A DNA stretch of 64,000 nt from Halorientalis marina. GTDB taxonomy: Archaea > Halobacteriota > Halobacteria > Halobacteriales > Haloarculaceae. Under the pieces are notes generated by a model. That model did no database searches. It worked only from the letters and a program-made list of their open reading frames with translations, and had not been told where the DNA came from. The DNA is taken from assembly GCF_023028345.1 (NCBI RefSeq), contig NZ_CP095487.1, forward strand, positions 1,488,001 through 1,552,000. The letters are read 5' to 3'. Positions within the stretch are counted from its first letter, which is position 1. Each line of letters starts with the position of its first letter. A program made the translations under genes and the position numbers. Below are positions 26,611-35,558 of this stretch, one piece after another.

Positions 26611-28230
26611 ATGGAGAAACCACTGCTCGTCACGGACTTTCTGGATCGGGCACGGGACTACTACGACGAACAGGAAGCCGTCGTCGCGACGACGGGGGAC
26701 CGATACACCTACGCGGAACTCGGTGAGCGCGCCGACCGGTTCTCGGCCGCGCTTCAACAACGGGGTATCGAGAAGGGAGATCGGGTCGCCGTCCTCGATC
26801 CGAACACCCACTACCACCTGGAGGCGGCGTACGGCAGTATCCAGGTCGGTGCCGTCCACACGCCGCTGAACTACCGACTCACGCCCGACGACTTCGAGTA
26901 CATCCTCGCGGACGCCGGCGTCGACGCCATCTACGCCGACTACGAGTACGCCGACCGGATCGAAGCGGTCCGCGAGTCGGTCCCCACTGAGACGTTCATC
27001 ACGAACGACACCGACGCGGTCGACGGCGACTGGGAATCGTTCGACGCCGTCCTCGACGCGGCCGGCACCGACTACGACCGCCCCGAGATGGCCGAAGACG
27101 ACATCGTGACCATCAACTACACCTCGGGGACCACCGGCGACCCGAAGGGTGTCTGCCGGACTCACCGGACGGAAACGATCCACGCCTACCTCGTGAGCGT
27201 CCACCAGGAACTCTCCGACGACGACGTCTACCTCTGGACGCTCCCGATGTTCCACGTCAACGGCTGGGGACACATCTACGCCGTCACCGGCCTCGGCGCG
27301 AAACACGTCTGCACCCGCGGCGTCGACGCCGAGTGGATTCTCGACACCGTCGTCGCCGAGGACGTGTCGTACCTCTGTGGCGCGCCGACCGTGCTGAATA
27401 TGCTGGTCGATTACTACGACGACCACGACGGCGAGGTGCGGACGCAGGGCGAGAACGACGTCCGGATCGCCACCGCCGGCAGTGCCCCGCCGGAGGCCAC
27501 GATTCGCCAGGTCGAAGACGAGTTCGGCTGGTACCTGAAACACGTCTACGGGGCGACCGAGACGGGACCGCTGATCACCACCTCCGACGCGCGACGCCTG
27601 TTCGACGACGACAGCGACGCCCGGTTCAAGATCAAGAAACGGCAGGGACTGGGCTACCTCGGGACCGACGTGCGCGTCGTCGACGAGGACGGGAACGACG
27701 TCCCGCGCGACGACGAGACCCTCGGCGAGATCGTCGTCCGCGGCAACCAGGTCATGGACCGCTACTGGAACAAGCCAGAACAGACAGAGGAGGCGTTCGA
27801 CGACCGCCTCGAGGGGTACTACCACATGGGCGATCTGGCGACCGTCGACGACAACGGGATGGTCTCGATCAAGGACCGCAAGAAGGATATCATCATCTCC
27901 GGCGGCGAGAATATCTCCTCGATCGAACTCGAAGATACGCTGTTCGAGCACGAAGCCGTCGGTGCCGCCGCCGTCATCCCGTCGCCGAGCGAGGAGTGGG
28001 GTGAGACGCCCAAGGCCTTCGTCGTCCCCGCCAACGGCGACCCGGAAAACCCGGGCGTCACCGAGGCGGAACTCGTGGAGTTCTGTGAGGAACACCTCGC
28101 CCGTTACAAGATCGTCCGCCGGTTCGAGTTCGTCGAACAGTTGCCGACCACTTCGACCGGGAAAGTCCAGAAGTACGAACTGCGACGGCGCGAGTGGGAC
28201 GACGAGGACCGGATGGTCGGACAGGGATAG
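26611..28230 (+). CDS. AMP-forming acyl-CoA synthetase (fatty acid/medium-chain type)
   Basis: Adenylate-forming ligase of 539 residues. Motifs: NYTSGTTGDPKGVCRTHR near 170, VYGATETGPLI near 312, GYYHMGDLATVDDNGMV near 405, SGGENISSIELEDTLFEH near 430, and the C-terminal catalytic Lys in STGKVQKYELR. The domain order is that of the class I adenylating superfamily, close to medium-chain and DMSP/cinnamate-type ligases. The start at 26611 (MEKPLLVTDFLDRA) is the normal N-terminus. Substrate unknown. Confidence 0.9.
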   Translation: MEKPLLVTDFLDRARDYYDEQEAVVATTGDRYTYAELGERADRFSAALQQRGIEKGDRVAVLDPNTHYHLEAAYGSIQVGAVHTPLNYRLTPDDFEYILADAGVDAIYADYEYADRIEAVRESVPTETFITNDTDAVDGDWESFDAVLDAAGTDYDRPEMAEDDIVTINYTSGTTGDPKGVCRTHRTETIHAYLVSVHQELSDDDVYLWTLPMFHVNGWGHIYAVTGLGAKHVCTRGVDAEWILDTVVAEDVSYLCGAPTVLNMLVDYYDDHDGEVRTQGENDVRIATAGSAPPEATIRQVEDEFGWYLKHVYGATETGPLITTSDARRLFDDDSDARFKIKKRQGLGYLGTDVRVVDEDGNDVPRDDETLGEIVVRGNQVMDRYWNKPEQTEEAFDDRLEGYYHMGDLATVDDNGMVSIKDRKKDIIISGGENISSIELEDTLFEHEAVGAAAVIPSPSEEWGETPKAFVVPANGDPENPGVTEAELVEFCEEHLARYKIVRRFEFVEQLPTTSTGKVQKYELRRREWDDEDRMVGQG

Positions 28231-28231
28231 A

Positions 28232-28305
28232 AGCCAGGGCTGGGATTTGAACCCAGGGAGTCTCGATTACAAGTCGAGTGCTTGAACCGCCCAAGCTCCC
28301 CTGGC
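28232..28305 (-). tRNA. tRNA-Thr (anticodon TGT)
   Basis: A 74-base cloverleaf: acceptor GCCAGGG with CCCTGGC, anticodon stem CTCGA with TCGAG around the loop CTTGTAA, and T-arm CTGGGTTCAAATCCCAG. The anticodon TGT reads ACA. The discriminator base is T. No intron is seen and CCA is not encoded. Confidence 0.93.
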
Positions 28306-28317
28306 ACCAGCGGTGGA

Positions 28318-28803
28318 TTATTTGTTCTCCTTTGAGTGAGTGTCGTTTTCGACCGGTTTCTCCAGGGCGACGCGGTGGGCGTCGTAGCCGTGCTGACGGT
28401 AGAACCGCCGCGCGGCCTCGTTACCGGCCATTACCTCAAGCGTGATCGTCTCAACGCCGCGATCCGCGAGTTCGCGCTCGGCCGCCGCCAGCAGTTCGCT
28501 ACCGACGCCCTCGCCCCGGTACGCTGGTTCGACGTAGATGTTGTGGACGAGCCCGCGGGTCCTGACCGTGGCGAGTGAGCCCAGTTCCACGTCGAACATC
28601 ACGAACCCGACGATGCCGTCGTCCTCGTAGCGGGCGACGCGGACGTTGTCGCTGACGATGGCGCGTCCGATCCGTTCTCGCATCTCCGCGCGGTTGCCCT
28701 CGGCGACGAGGTGTGAGTCGTGGTCGCGCTGTTCGGTCGCGAGGTCCACCCAGTAGTCGGTGAGGCGGTCGACCGCGCTCGGATCGGGCGATTCGACGAT
28801 CAC
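28318..28803 (-). CDS. GNAT-family N-acetyltransferase
   Basis: Acetyl-CoA-dependent transferase of 161 residues. The acetyl-CoA pyrophosphate-binding motif A is EPAYRGEGVGSELLAAAE near residue 97, preceded by VHNIYV, and motif B is NEAARRFYRQHGYDAHRV. The substrate is unknown. Its ATG overlaps the stop of the pgk gene (ATGA), so it is cotranslated with glycolytic phosphoglycerate kinase, though a functional link is not implied. Confidence 0.9.
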   Translation of the reverse strand: MIVESPDPSAVDRLTDYWVDLATEQRDHDSHLVAEGNRAEMRERIGRAIVSDNVRVARYEDDGIVGFVMFDVELGSLATVRTRGLVHNIYVEPAYRGEGVGSELLAAAERELADRGVETITLEVMAGNEAARRFYRQHGYDAHRVALEKPVENDTHSKENK

Positions 28804-29990
28804 CTTCGGAGGACTTCGACTGCCGGCAGGCTGTCGCCGGTGAGCATCCGCAGTGCCGCACCGCCGCCGGTACTGACGTGGTCGAACCCCTCGATACCGT
28901 GTCGGCGCAGCGCCGCCGCGGTGTCACCGCCGCCGACGATGCTGTACTCGGCGCGCGTCGCCGCGGCGAAGACCTCCTTCGTCCCCTTCGCGAACCGCTC
29001 CTCCTCGAAGACGCCCGGGGGTCCGTTCAGGATGGCCGTGCCCGCGGTTTCGAAGGTGTCGGCGTAGGCCGCGATGGTCCGGTCGCCCACGTCGAGGGCC
29101 GGCTGGTCGACCGGCAGGTCCTCGACGGCGACCTCGACGCGCTCGCCGTCCCGACCGATCGCCACGTCTTCGGGGACGTTGATTCGGTCGCCGTACTCCT
29201 CCAGCAGGGCGCTCGCGTCGTCGATGGCGGTCGCGTCCCGGTCGACGATGGCATCGTGTGACGGGTCCCCGATCCAGACGCCGCTGGCCTCGAGGAAGGC
29301 GTTGCCGGTCATCCCGCTCGTGAGGATCTGGTCGGCGAGGTCCCGTTCGAGGACGCTTTCGGCCACGTCGAGGGCGTCGGCGATCTTCGCGCCGCCGAGG
29401 GCGTACACCCGCGGCCGCGGCGTCTCCTCGATGTGCCCGAGGACGTCGAGTTCCCGCTCCATGACCCGGCCGGCGTAGCTCGGGAGCCGGGGCGGGAAGC
29501 CGATCATCGACGGCTGGGAGCGGTGCGCGGCGGCGAACGCGTCGTTGACGAAGACGTCGAACGCCGGGACGAGCCGGTCGACGAGGAAGGTCTCGGCGGC
29601 CTCTTCCGCCGGAAACTCCATATACTCCTCGCTGTAAAAGCGCGTGTTCTCGAGGAGGACGGCTTCGCCGGCGTCGAGGGCGGCGATGGCGTCGCGCGCC
29701 TCCGCGGAGAAGGTCGCGTCACAGTACGCGACCGGGTATTCGAGCATCTCGTCCAGCCGTGCGGCGTGGTCCTCCAGACCGGCGAACTCGTCGCCGCCGG
29801 GGCGGCCCTGGTGGGCGAGGACGGCAACTCTCCCGCCCCGGTCGAGCAGCTCGTCCAGCGTCCCGACGTGCGCGTCCAGACGGGCGTCGTCGGCGAGCCG
29901 TCCGTCCGCCGTCAGCGGGCTGTTGATGTCCACGCGCACCCCCACCGTCGCGTCCTCGACGGTGAGGTCGTCCAGCGTCGATATCCCCAT
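28800..29990 (-). CDS. pgk: Phosphoglycerate kinase
   Basis: Glycolytic and gluconeogenic enzyme of 396 residues converting 1,3-bisphosphoglycerate and ADP to 3-phosphoglycerate and ATP. Landmarks: VGVRVDINSPL near 14, AHQGRPGGDEF near 60, VNDAFAAAHRSQPSM near 150, ALGGAKIADAL near 195 and the nucleotide-binding SIVGGGDTAAALRR then STGGGAALRML. The start at 29990 has GGAGGTG a few bases upstream. It is divergent from the second HAAT operon. Confidence 0.95.
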   Translation of the reverse strand: MGISTLDDLTVEDATVGVRVDINSPLTADGRLADDARLDAHVGTLDELLDRGGRVAVLAHQGRPGGDEFAGLEDHAARLDEMLEYPVAYCDATFSAEARDAIAALDAGEAVLLENTRFYSEEYMEFPAEEAAETFLVDRLVPAFDVFVNDAFAAAHRSQPSMIGFPPRLPSYAGRVMERELDVLGHIEETPRPRVYALGGAKIADALDVAESVLERDLADQILTSGMTGNAFLEASGVWIGDPSHDAIVDRDATAIDDASALLEEYGDRINVPEDVAIGRDGERVEVAVEDLPVDQPALDVGDRTIAAYADTFETAGTAILNGPPGVFEEERFAKGTKEVFAAATRAEYSIVGGGDTAAALRRHGIEGFDHVSTGGGAALRMLTGDSLPAVEVLRR

Positions 29991-30091
29991 ACCCCACCTC
30001 CCGCGTCGCAGTGGATATGTGTTTTGTTGTTCGTTGATTGCCCTCGTCGCTGCGGTCCGCCGACGGCCTCGGCGAGCGGTTGTGAGAAGAT

Positions 30092-30099
30092 TCATTTAC
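30092..30099 (+). promoter_or_regulatory. Putative TATA box of the second HAAT operon
   Basis: TCATTTAC, about 25-30 bases before the ATG at 30122, is the most AT-rich element between the divergent pgk and livH genes and has the right spacing for a haloarchaeal core promoter. Confidence 0.4.
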
Positions 30100-30121
30100 T
30101 AGCGAGTGCCTTCTCCTCCCA

Positions 30122-31231
30122 ATGGGTGTGAGCGATTCGTACGCACGTGGGCGACGGCTGGTGATCGAGCAGCCGGGACTGCTCGTCGTCGGGTTCGGCG
30201 CACTGCTTCTGTTCGCTGATCTCGTGCGAAAGCTCCTGGTCGGCTCACTGACGGTCGCGTCGCTCGGCGGGTTCGTCTGGAACGGCATCGTCATCGGACT
30301 CATCATCGGGCTCGCGGGAATCGGGCTCTCGCTGACGTACAGCATTCTCGGCTTCGCCAACTTCGCACACGGGGATTACGTCTCCTGGGGGGCCTTCTCG
30401 GGGTGGGCCGTCGCCTACCTCATCGCCGGCCTCGGTCGCTTCGACGCCGGCGGCCTGCTTCTCATCGGTGCCGGCGACGGCCCGGCACCTGCCGACGTCG
30501 GCATCAGTATCGCGACGACGCCCGGCAGTATCGTCGCCGGCCTGGTCGTCGCCGTCGCGTTCACGGTCGGGCTCTCGCTGCTGATCGACCGCGTCGTCTA
30601 CCGACCGATCCGGGGAGCCGACGGCATCTCGCTGCTCATCGCCAGCATCGGCGTCGCCTTCGCCCTCCGCTATCTCATCGTCTTTTTCTTCTTCAACAGC
30701 CGCGAGGGCGTCACCGACCTCGGGTCGGTTCCGAAGTACGACGTCGCAGGGATTTCCGTCACGGCCCACCAGCTCACCATCGTCATCATTGGCATCGTGC
30801 TGATGCTCGGCGTCCACCTCCTGCTCCAGTACACGAAACTCGGGAAGGCGATGCGAGCGATGGCCGACAACCGCGACCTCGCTCAGGTCACCGGCATCCC
30901 CACCGAGCGGGTCATCAGGACGACCTGGATCCTCGGCGGCGGGCTGGCCGGTGCCGCGGGGTATCTCGTCGTCCTCACACAGGGGACTATCGCCTTCGAC
31001 CTCGGCTGGCTCCTCCTGCTTCTCATCTTCGCGGCGGTCATCATGGGCGGGATCGGGTCGATCTACGGCGCAATCGTCGGCGGGCTCGTCATCGGGCTCG
31101 CCAGTCGCGTCTCGCTGGTCTGGCTCACCAACGACTTCTCGAGTTTCAGCCAGGCCGTCGCCTTCGTGCTCCTCATCCTCGTGCTGTTGTTCCGTCCGGA
31201 GGGCATCTTCGGCGGGGTGAGTACGGCATGA
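30122..31231 (+). CDS. livH: HAAT-family ABC transporter permease LivH (second system)
   Basis: Membrane subunit of 369 residues. It has about eight transmembrane segments and the LivH hallmark YSILGFANFAHGDYVSWGAF near residue 75. The coupling loop reads GKAMRAMADNRDLAQVTGI near 240. It is longer than the LivH at 2023 because of an N-terminal segment of about 50 residues and a loop with DGPAPADVG. First gene of the four-gene plus-strand operon; its stop overlaps the next start (ATGA). Confidence 0.92.
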   Translation: MGVSDSYARGRRLVIEQPGLLVVGFGALLLFADLVRKLLVGSLTVASLGGFVWNGIVIGLIIGLAGIGLSLTYSILGFANFAHGDYVSWGAFSGWAVAYLIAGLGRFDAGGLLLIGAGDGPAPADVGISIATTPGSIVAGLVVAVAFTVGLSLLIDRVVYRPIRGADGISLLIASIGVAFALRYLIVFFFFNSREGVTDLGSVPKYDVAGISVTAHQLTIVIIGIVLMLGVHLLLQYTKLGKAMRAMADNRDLAQVTGIPTERVIRTTWILGGGLAGAAGYLVVLTQGTIAFDLGWLLLLLIFAAVIMGGIGSIYGAIVGGLVIGLASRVSLVWLTNDFSSFSQAVAFVLLILVLLFRPEGIFGGVSTA

Positions 31232-32601
31232 GCTCCGAAGCGTCCGGGTCGGCCGGGGACGTGGCGGGGCGCCTGCGGGCGGTCGTCACCGCCACCGACC
31301 GCCGGATGGTCGCGGTCACGATGGCGGCCATCTACGCGCTCTTCCTGCTCGCGGGCATGTATCTCGGCCGCGACCTCGCGGGGATGTTCTCGCTCGTCCA
31401 GCAGGTCACCTTCTTCACGGCCGTCTACGCGCTGGTCGTGCTCGCCCTGAACCTCCACTGGGGCTACGCCGGCCTGTTCAACATCGGCGTGATCGGGTAC
31501 ATGGCCGTCGGCGTCTACACGATGGCTATGCTCTCGGCGCCGGTCTCCGGGTCCCCGCCCGGCCTCGGACTCCCCGCCCCGGTCGGAATCCTCGGCGGGA
31601 TGCTCGCGGCGGCGTTCATCGGCCTGCTCACCGCTCTGCCGGCACTCAGGCTCCGGGCCGACTACCTCGCCATCGTCACCGTCGCCATCTCCGAGATCAT
31701 CCGGCTGACGTTCAACTCCCCCGCTCTCAGCACGTTCAGCCTCGGCGGTGTCACGCTCGGGACCGGCGGCGCGAGCGGAATCGGCGACTTCCCGATCAAT
31801 CCGGTCAGGGCCCTCTACTACAGAAACCCCGGGGACGCGGCCTCCGAGCCGACCGCCTTCGGCGACGCAGTGTTCACATTCTTCGAGAACTCGCTGTCGA
31901 TCTATCGCCCGGCGCTCGCACTCGATCTCACGTACGCGCTGGTCCTCGTCGTCCTCGTCGCTCTCGTCTACACCCTGCTGGCCCGCGTGGGCAACTCCCC
32001 GTTCGGACGCGTCCTGAAGGCCATCCGGGAGGACGAGATGGCGGCGAAGTCCCTCGGAAAGGACACCAACATGTTCAAGATCAAGACGTTCATGCTGGGC
32101 TGTGCGCTGATGGGCGTCGCCGGCATCGCCTGGTTCGGCTACGGTATCGGCGCCGTCTACCCGCAGAGTTTCCGCCCGCGGGTCACGTTCTACGTCTTCA
32201 TCGCGCTGATCATCGGCGGGGCCGGCTCCAACACCGGGAGCGTCCTCGGCGGGGCGATCTTCGCGAACATCCTCTTCCTGTTCCCGCCGATCCTCTCGAA
32301 CATCGTCACGCAAACTTTCGCCATCGGCGCGAGCCCGAACAACGTCGTCGAGGCGGTCGGACCGGTCGCGGCCGGCAACCTCGCGCCGCTCGTCGGCTAC
32401 ATCCTCGGCCAGATTCCACAGTTGCGGTTCGTCCTGGTCGGCGTCATCCTCGTCTACCTGATACAGAACCGCCCCGAAGGGGTACTCGGCCACCGTGGGG
32501 AGGAAGCGTCGACCATCGACCTGAGTGAGCGGCGCGCCACGGCCGACGCCGCCGGCAGTCCGGCGGCCGACGGTGGGTCCGGAGGTGAGACCGATGAGTG
32601 A
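31228..32601 (+). CDS. livM: HAAT-family ABC transporter permease LivM (second system)
   Basis: Membrane subunit of 457 residues. Family landmarks are LNLHWGYAGLFNIGVIGYMAVGVY near residue 72 and the coupling loop RVLKAIREDEMAAKSLGKDTN near 260. It is longer than the first-cluster LivM, mainly through an extra loop around residues 190-230 and a hydrophilic C-terminal tail. It overlaps livH by four bases and livG by eight, which fixes the start at 31228. Confidence 0.92.
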   Translation: MSSEASGSAGDVAGRLRAVVTATDRRMVAVTMAAIYALFLLAGMYLGRDLAGMFSLVQQVTFFTAVYALVVLALNLHWGYAGLFNIGVIGYMAVGVYTMAMLSAPVSGSPPGLGLPAPVGILGGMLAAAFIGLLTALPALRLRADYLAIVTVAISEIIRLTFNSPALSTFSLGGVTLGTGGASGIGDFPINPVRALYYRNPGDAASEPTAFGDAVFTFFENSLSIYRPALALDLTYALVLVVLVALVYTLLARVGNSPFGRVLKAIREDEMAAKSLGKDTNMFKIKTFMLGCALMGVAGIAWFGYGIGAVYPQSFRPRVTFYVFIALIIGGAGSNTGSVLGGAIFANILFLFPPILSNIVTQTFAIGASPNNVVEAVGPVAAGNLAPLVGYILGQIPQLRFVLVGVILVYLIQNRPEGVLGHRGEEASTIDLSERRATADAAGSPAADGGSGGETDE

Positions 32602-33451
32602 ATCCGAGGAAGTCACGGCGGAAGACGGCGAGACGGCTGCGAGCGATCAGGTCGCCGGCGACAGTGTGACCACGTCCCCCGATGCTCCGCTCCGGATCGA
32701 AGACCTTCGAAAGGACTTCGGCGGGCTGACCGCCGTCGACGGTGCCTCCTTCGAGGTCGAAGCCGAGTCACTGACCGGCCTGATCGGGCCGAACGGTGCC
32801 GGGAAGTCGACGACGTTCAACTGCATCACCGGCGTCCACGAGCCGACGGCCGGTGCCGTCTACTTCAAAGACGAGTCGATCACCGGGCTCTCGCCCAACG
32901 CCGTCGCGAACCGCGGGCTCGTTCGGACCTTCCAGATCGCCCGCGAACTCGCCGAGATGACCGTCCTGGAGAACATGATGCTCGCGCCGAAAGACCAGCT
33001 CGGCGAACAGCTTTACCGGTCGGTGCTGCCGGGCCTCCGTGGCGACGTCCGCGAGCAGGAGACGGAGATGCGCGAGGAGGTCTGGGAGACCCTGGAGTTC
33101 TTCGAGATCGACCACCTCGCCCGCGAGGAGGCGGGCAACCTCTCGGGCGGGCAGCGGAAACTGCTCGAACTCGCGCGGGCGCTGATGACCGACCCGGACA
33201 TGATGTTGCTGGACGAACCGTTCGCTGGCGTCAACCCGACGCTCGAGGAGAAACTGCTCGACCGCATCCACGCGCTGCGCGAACAGGAGGGCCTGACCTT
33301 CCTGCTCGTCGAACACGACATGGACCTCATCATGAACAACTGCGATCCCGTCATCGTCATGCACCAGGGGCAGGTCCTCGCGGAGGGCCGCCCCGAGGAG
33401 ATTCGGAACGACGACCGTGTCATCGAGGCCTACCTCGGGGAGGACATATGA
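32594..33451 (+). CDS. livG: HAAT-family ABC transporter ATP-binding protein LivG (second system)
   Basis: ATPase of 285 residues with an acidic N-terminal extension of about 35 residues. Walker A is GPNGAGKST, signature NLSGGQRKLLELARAL and Walker B MLLDEPFAGV. The start at 32594 (MSESEEVTAED) overlaps the end of livM; the stop overlaps the start of livF (ATGA). Unlike the first-cluster LivG it keeps a canonical LSGGQ signature. Confidence 0.93.
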   Translation: MSESEEVTAEDGETAASDQVAGDSVTTSPDAPLRIEDLRKDFGGLTAVDGASFEVEAESLTGLIGPNGAGKSTTFNCITGVHEPTAGAVYFKDESITGLSPNAVANRGLVRTFQIARELAEMTVLENMMLAPKDQLGEQLYRSVLPGLRGDVREQETEMREEVWETLEFFEIDHLAREEAGNLSGGQRKLLELARALMTDPDMMLLDEPFAGVNPTLEEKLLDRIHALREQEGLTFLLVEHDMDLIMNNCDPVIVMHQGQVLAEGRPEEIRNDDRVIEAYLGEDI

Positions 33452-34194
33452 GCGAGACGAGCGCGACCGTCGACGTGGACACCTACGCCGACAGCCTCCT
33501 GCAGGTCCGGGACCTCGACGCAGGCTACGGCGACCTCCAGATTCTCGAGGACGTGGACCTCGACGTGGCCGACGAGGAGTACGTCACCGTCGTCGGCCCG
33601 AACGGCGCGGGGAAATCGACCGTCATGAAATCGGTCTTCGGGCTGACCACGTACATGGGCGGGTCGGTCACCTTCGACGGCGAGTCGATCCACGGGCTCC
33701 GTCCCGAGGAGATCATCCATCACGGGATCGGCTACGTCCCACAGAACGAGAACGTCTTCGCCTCCCTGACCGTCGAGGAGAACCTGGAGATGGGTGCGTA
33801 CATCCTCGATTCGGTTCCCGAGGACGCCATGCAGGCCGTCTACGACCGATTTCCCATCCTGGAGGAGCGCAACGACCAGAAAGCGGGGACGATGTCGGGC
33901 GGCCAACAGCAGATGCTCGCGATGGGGCGAGCGCTGATGCTCGAACCCGACCTCCTCCTCCTGGACGAGCCAAGCGCCGGGCTGGCGCCGGACCTCGTCG
34001 AGGACATGTTCGACCGGATCGACCGCATCAACGAGGCCGGGACGGCCGTCCTCATGGTCGAACAGAACGCGAAAGAAGCCCTCCGGCGGTGTGACCGCGG
34101 CTACGTCCTCGTCCAGGGACAGAACCGCTACGAGGAAGCCGGTGACGTCCTGCTGAACGACCCCGAAGTGCGCCAGCAGTTCCTCGGCGGGTGA
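33448..34194 (+). CDS. livF: HAAT-family ABC transporter ATP-binding protein LivF (second system)
   Basis: Second ATPase subunit, 248 residues. Walker A GPNGAGKST near 48, signature TMSGGQQQMLAMGRAL and Walker B LLLLDEPSAGL, followed by the LivF-typical VLMVEQNAKEALRRCDRGYVL. Last gene of the operon; 26 bases separate its stop from the stop of the convergent binding-protein gene. Confidence 0.93.
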   Translation: MSETSATVDVDTYADSLLQVRDLDAGYGDLQILEDVDLDVADEEYVTVVGPNGAGKSTVMKSVFGLTTYMGGSVTFDGESIHGLRPEEIIHHGIGYVPQNENVFASLTVEENLEMGAYILDSVPEDAMQAVYDRFPILEERNDQKAGTMSGGQQQMLAMGRALMLEPDLLLLDEPSAGLAPDLVEDMFDRIDRINEAGTAVLMVEQNAKEALRRCDRGYVLVQGQNRYEEAGDVLLNDPEVRQQFLGG

Positions 34195-34220
34195 GCCAGT
34201 AAAACGAAACCGGAGTCCGG

Positions 34221-35447
34221 TCAGGCCGAGAACTGGATTTCTTCGATGGTCTCGACGCCGCCGCCCTCCTGGAAGCCGAACAGTTCGTAGGTCGCGGCCC
34301 GGAGGTCGCCGTTGTCGTCGAAGTCGACGGCGCTGGAGGCGCCCGCGTACTGGATTTCGGTCCCTTCGGCGGCCATCGAGAGGCCGTCGGCGAGCGTCGA
34401 GGGCGTCACTTCTTCGCCGCCGGGGTTGGCGACGGCCTGCATCTGCTCGGCGATGGGCGGGCCGGCGTTCTCGCCGGCTTTGGCGTTGGCGAGCAGACAG
34501 ACCGCGGTGGCGTCGAACGCCTGCGAGGTGAAGACGCCGGGTTCGCTGTCGTACTCGTTCTGGTACTGCTCGGTGAAGTACTCGTTCCCGGGGCCGGCGG
34601 CCAGCGGCGCGGTCCCGCGGACGTTCGACATCGCGTTGCCGACGTTGCTCGGGAGGTCCGCGCTCCGCAGGCCGTCGGTCACGAAGATCGGCGTCTCGCC
34701 CGGGTAGTCCGTGTAGTAGTCACGGAACAACTGGACGCCGCTCTCGGGGTAGCCGATGACGACCATCACGTCGGGGTCGTCGCCCAGCGCCTGGTTCAGC
34801 TGTGAACTGTAGGAGTTCGCGCCCTTGGGGAACGACACCTGGTTCTGGACGGTGCCGCCGAATGCCGAGGCGAAGCTCTCGGAGAGCAGTTGCCCGTAGG
34901 AGTTGTTGACGTACATCGTCGCCGCCGTCTCCGCGCTCTCGCGCTCGGCGGCGACCTGTGCCAGCACCTGCCCCTGCAGGCGGTCGGTCGGCGGCGTCCG
35001 CCAGATGAGGTTCTTGTCGTCGAGGTCCGTGATCGCCGGCGACGTCGAGGCCGGCGAACACCCGACGACGTTGTTCGGGATGAACACGTTCTCGGCGACC
35101 TGGATCGTGACCTCCGAGGAGGCTGCGCCGGTCACCGCCGGATAGCCCGCGTCGACGAGCGTCTGTGCCGCCGACTGCCCCTGACTCGGGTCGGTCTGGG
35201 TGTCCTCGACCTGACTGTCGATGGTGAAGTCGGTCTCGCCGTCGAGGACCTTGAACGGGAGCGTCGCACCGTCCCGGATCGGCTGCCCGAGGTTGCCGAG
35301 GTCGCCCGTGAGCGGCATCAGGACACCTTGACTGAGTGTCCGGCTGCCGCCGTTACCGCCACCGCCGCCGGTACAGCCCGCCAGTGCGATGGTCCCCGCT
35401 GCGCCCAGTCCCTTCACTACGTCGCGTCGACGTACGTTGCGTGACAT
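34221..35447 (-). CDS. HAAT-family substrate-binding lipoprotein (second system, convergent)
   Basis: Type I periplasmic binding protein of 408 residues. The N-terminus VRRRDVVKGLGAAGTIALAGC carries twin arginines and a lipobox with Cys25, followed by a Gly-rich linker, so it is Tat-exported and lipid-anchored. The core reads GVLMPLTGDLGNLGQPIRDGA. It surely belongs with the adjacent permease and ATPase genes but is on the opposite strand with its own promoter, which allows separate control. ATG at 35447 is chosen over 35459 because the TATA spacing fits it. Confidence 0.9.
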   Translation of the reverse strand: MSRNVRRRDVVKGLGAAGTIALAGCTGGGGGNGGSRTLSQGVLMPLTGDLGNLGQPIRDGATLPFKVLDGETDFTIDSQVEDTQTDPSQGQSAAQTLVDAGYPAVTGAASSEVTIQVAENVFIPNNVVGCSPASTSPAITDLDDKNLIWRTPPTDRLQGQVLAQVAAERESAETAATMYVNNSYGQLLSESFASAFGGTVQNQVSFPKGANSYSSQLNQALGDDPDVMVVIGYPESGVQLFRDYYTDYPGETPIFVTDGLRSADLPSNVGNAMSNVRGTAPLAAGPGNEYFTEQYQNEYDSEPGVFTSQAFDATAVCLLANAKAGENAGPPIAEQMQAVANPGGEEVTPSTLADGLSMAAEGTEIQYAGASSAVDFDDNGDLRAATYELFGFQEGGGVETIEEIQFSA

Positions 35448-35450
35448 ATT

Positions 35451-35465
35451 CGATAGCAACTATCG
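35451..35465. promoter_or_regulatory. Inverted repeat at the start of the second binding-protein gene
   Basis: CGATAG and CTATCG are separated by three bases. The repeat sits between the TATA box and the ATG at 35447, covering the expected transcription start. A regulator bound here would block initiation. No similar site was noticed before the permease operon. Confidence 0.4.
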
Positions 35466-35474
35466 TGCTTAACG

Positions 35475-35482
35475 TATTAAAA
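35475..35482 (-). promoter_or_regulatory. TATA box of the second binding-protein gene
   Basis: Minus strand TTTTAATA, about 28-35 bases before the ATG at 35447 and flanked by an AT-rich stretch. Spacing fits a leaderless haloarchaeal transcript. Confidence 0.55.
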
Positions 35483-35558
35483 GTGCCCAATCCACTGTCC
35501 TATTTTGACATGCTTTCGGGCCCGAGTGCCCCGTTCGGGAGGTCACCCGTCGCGTTCG

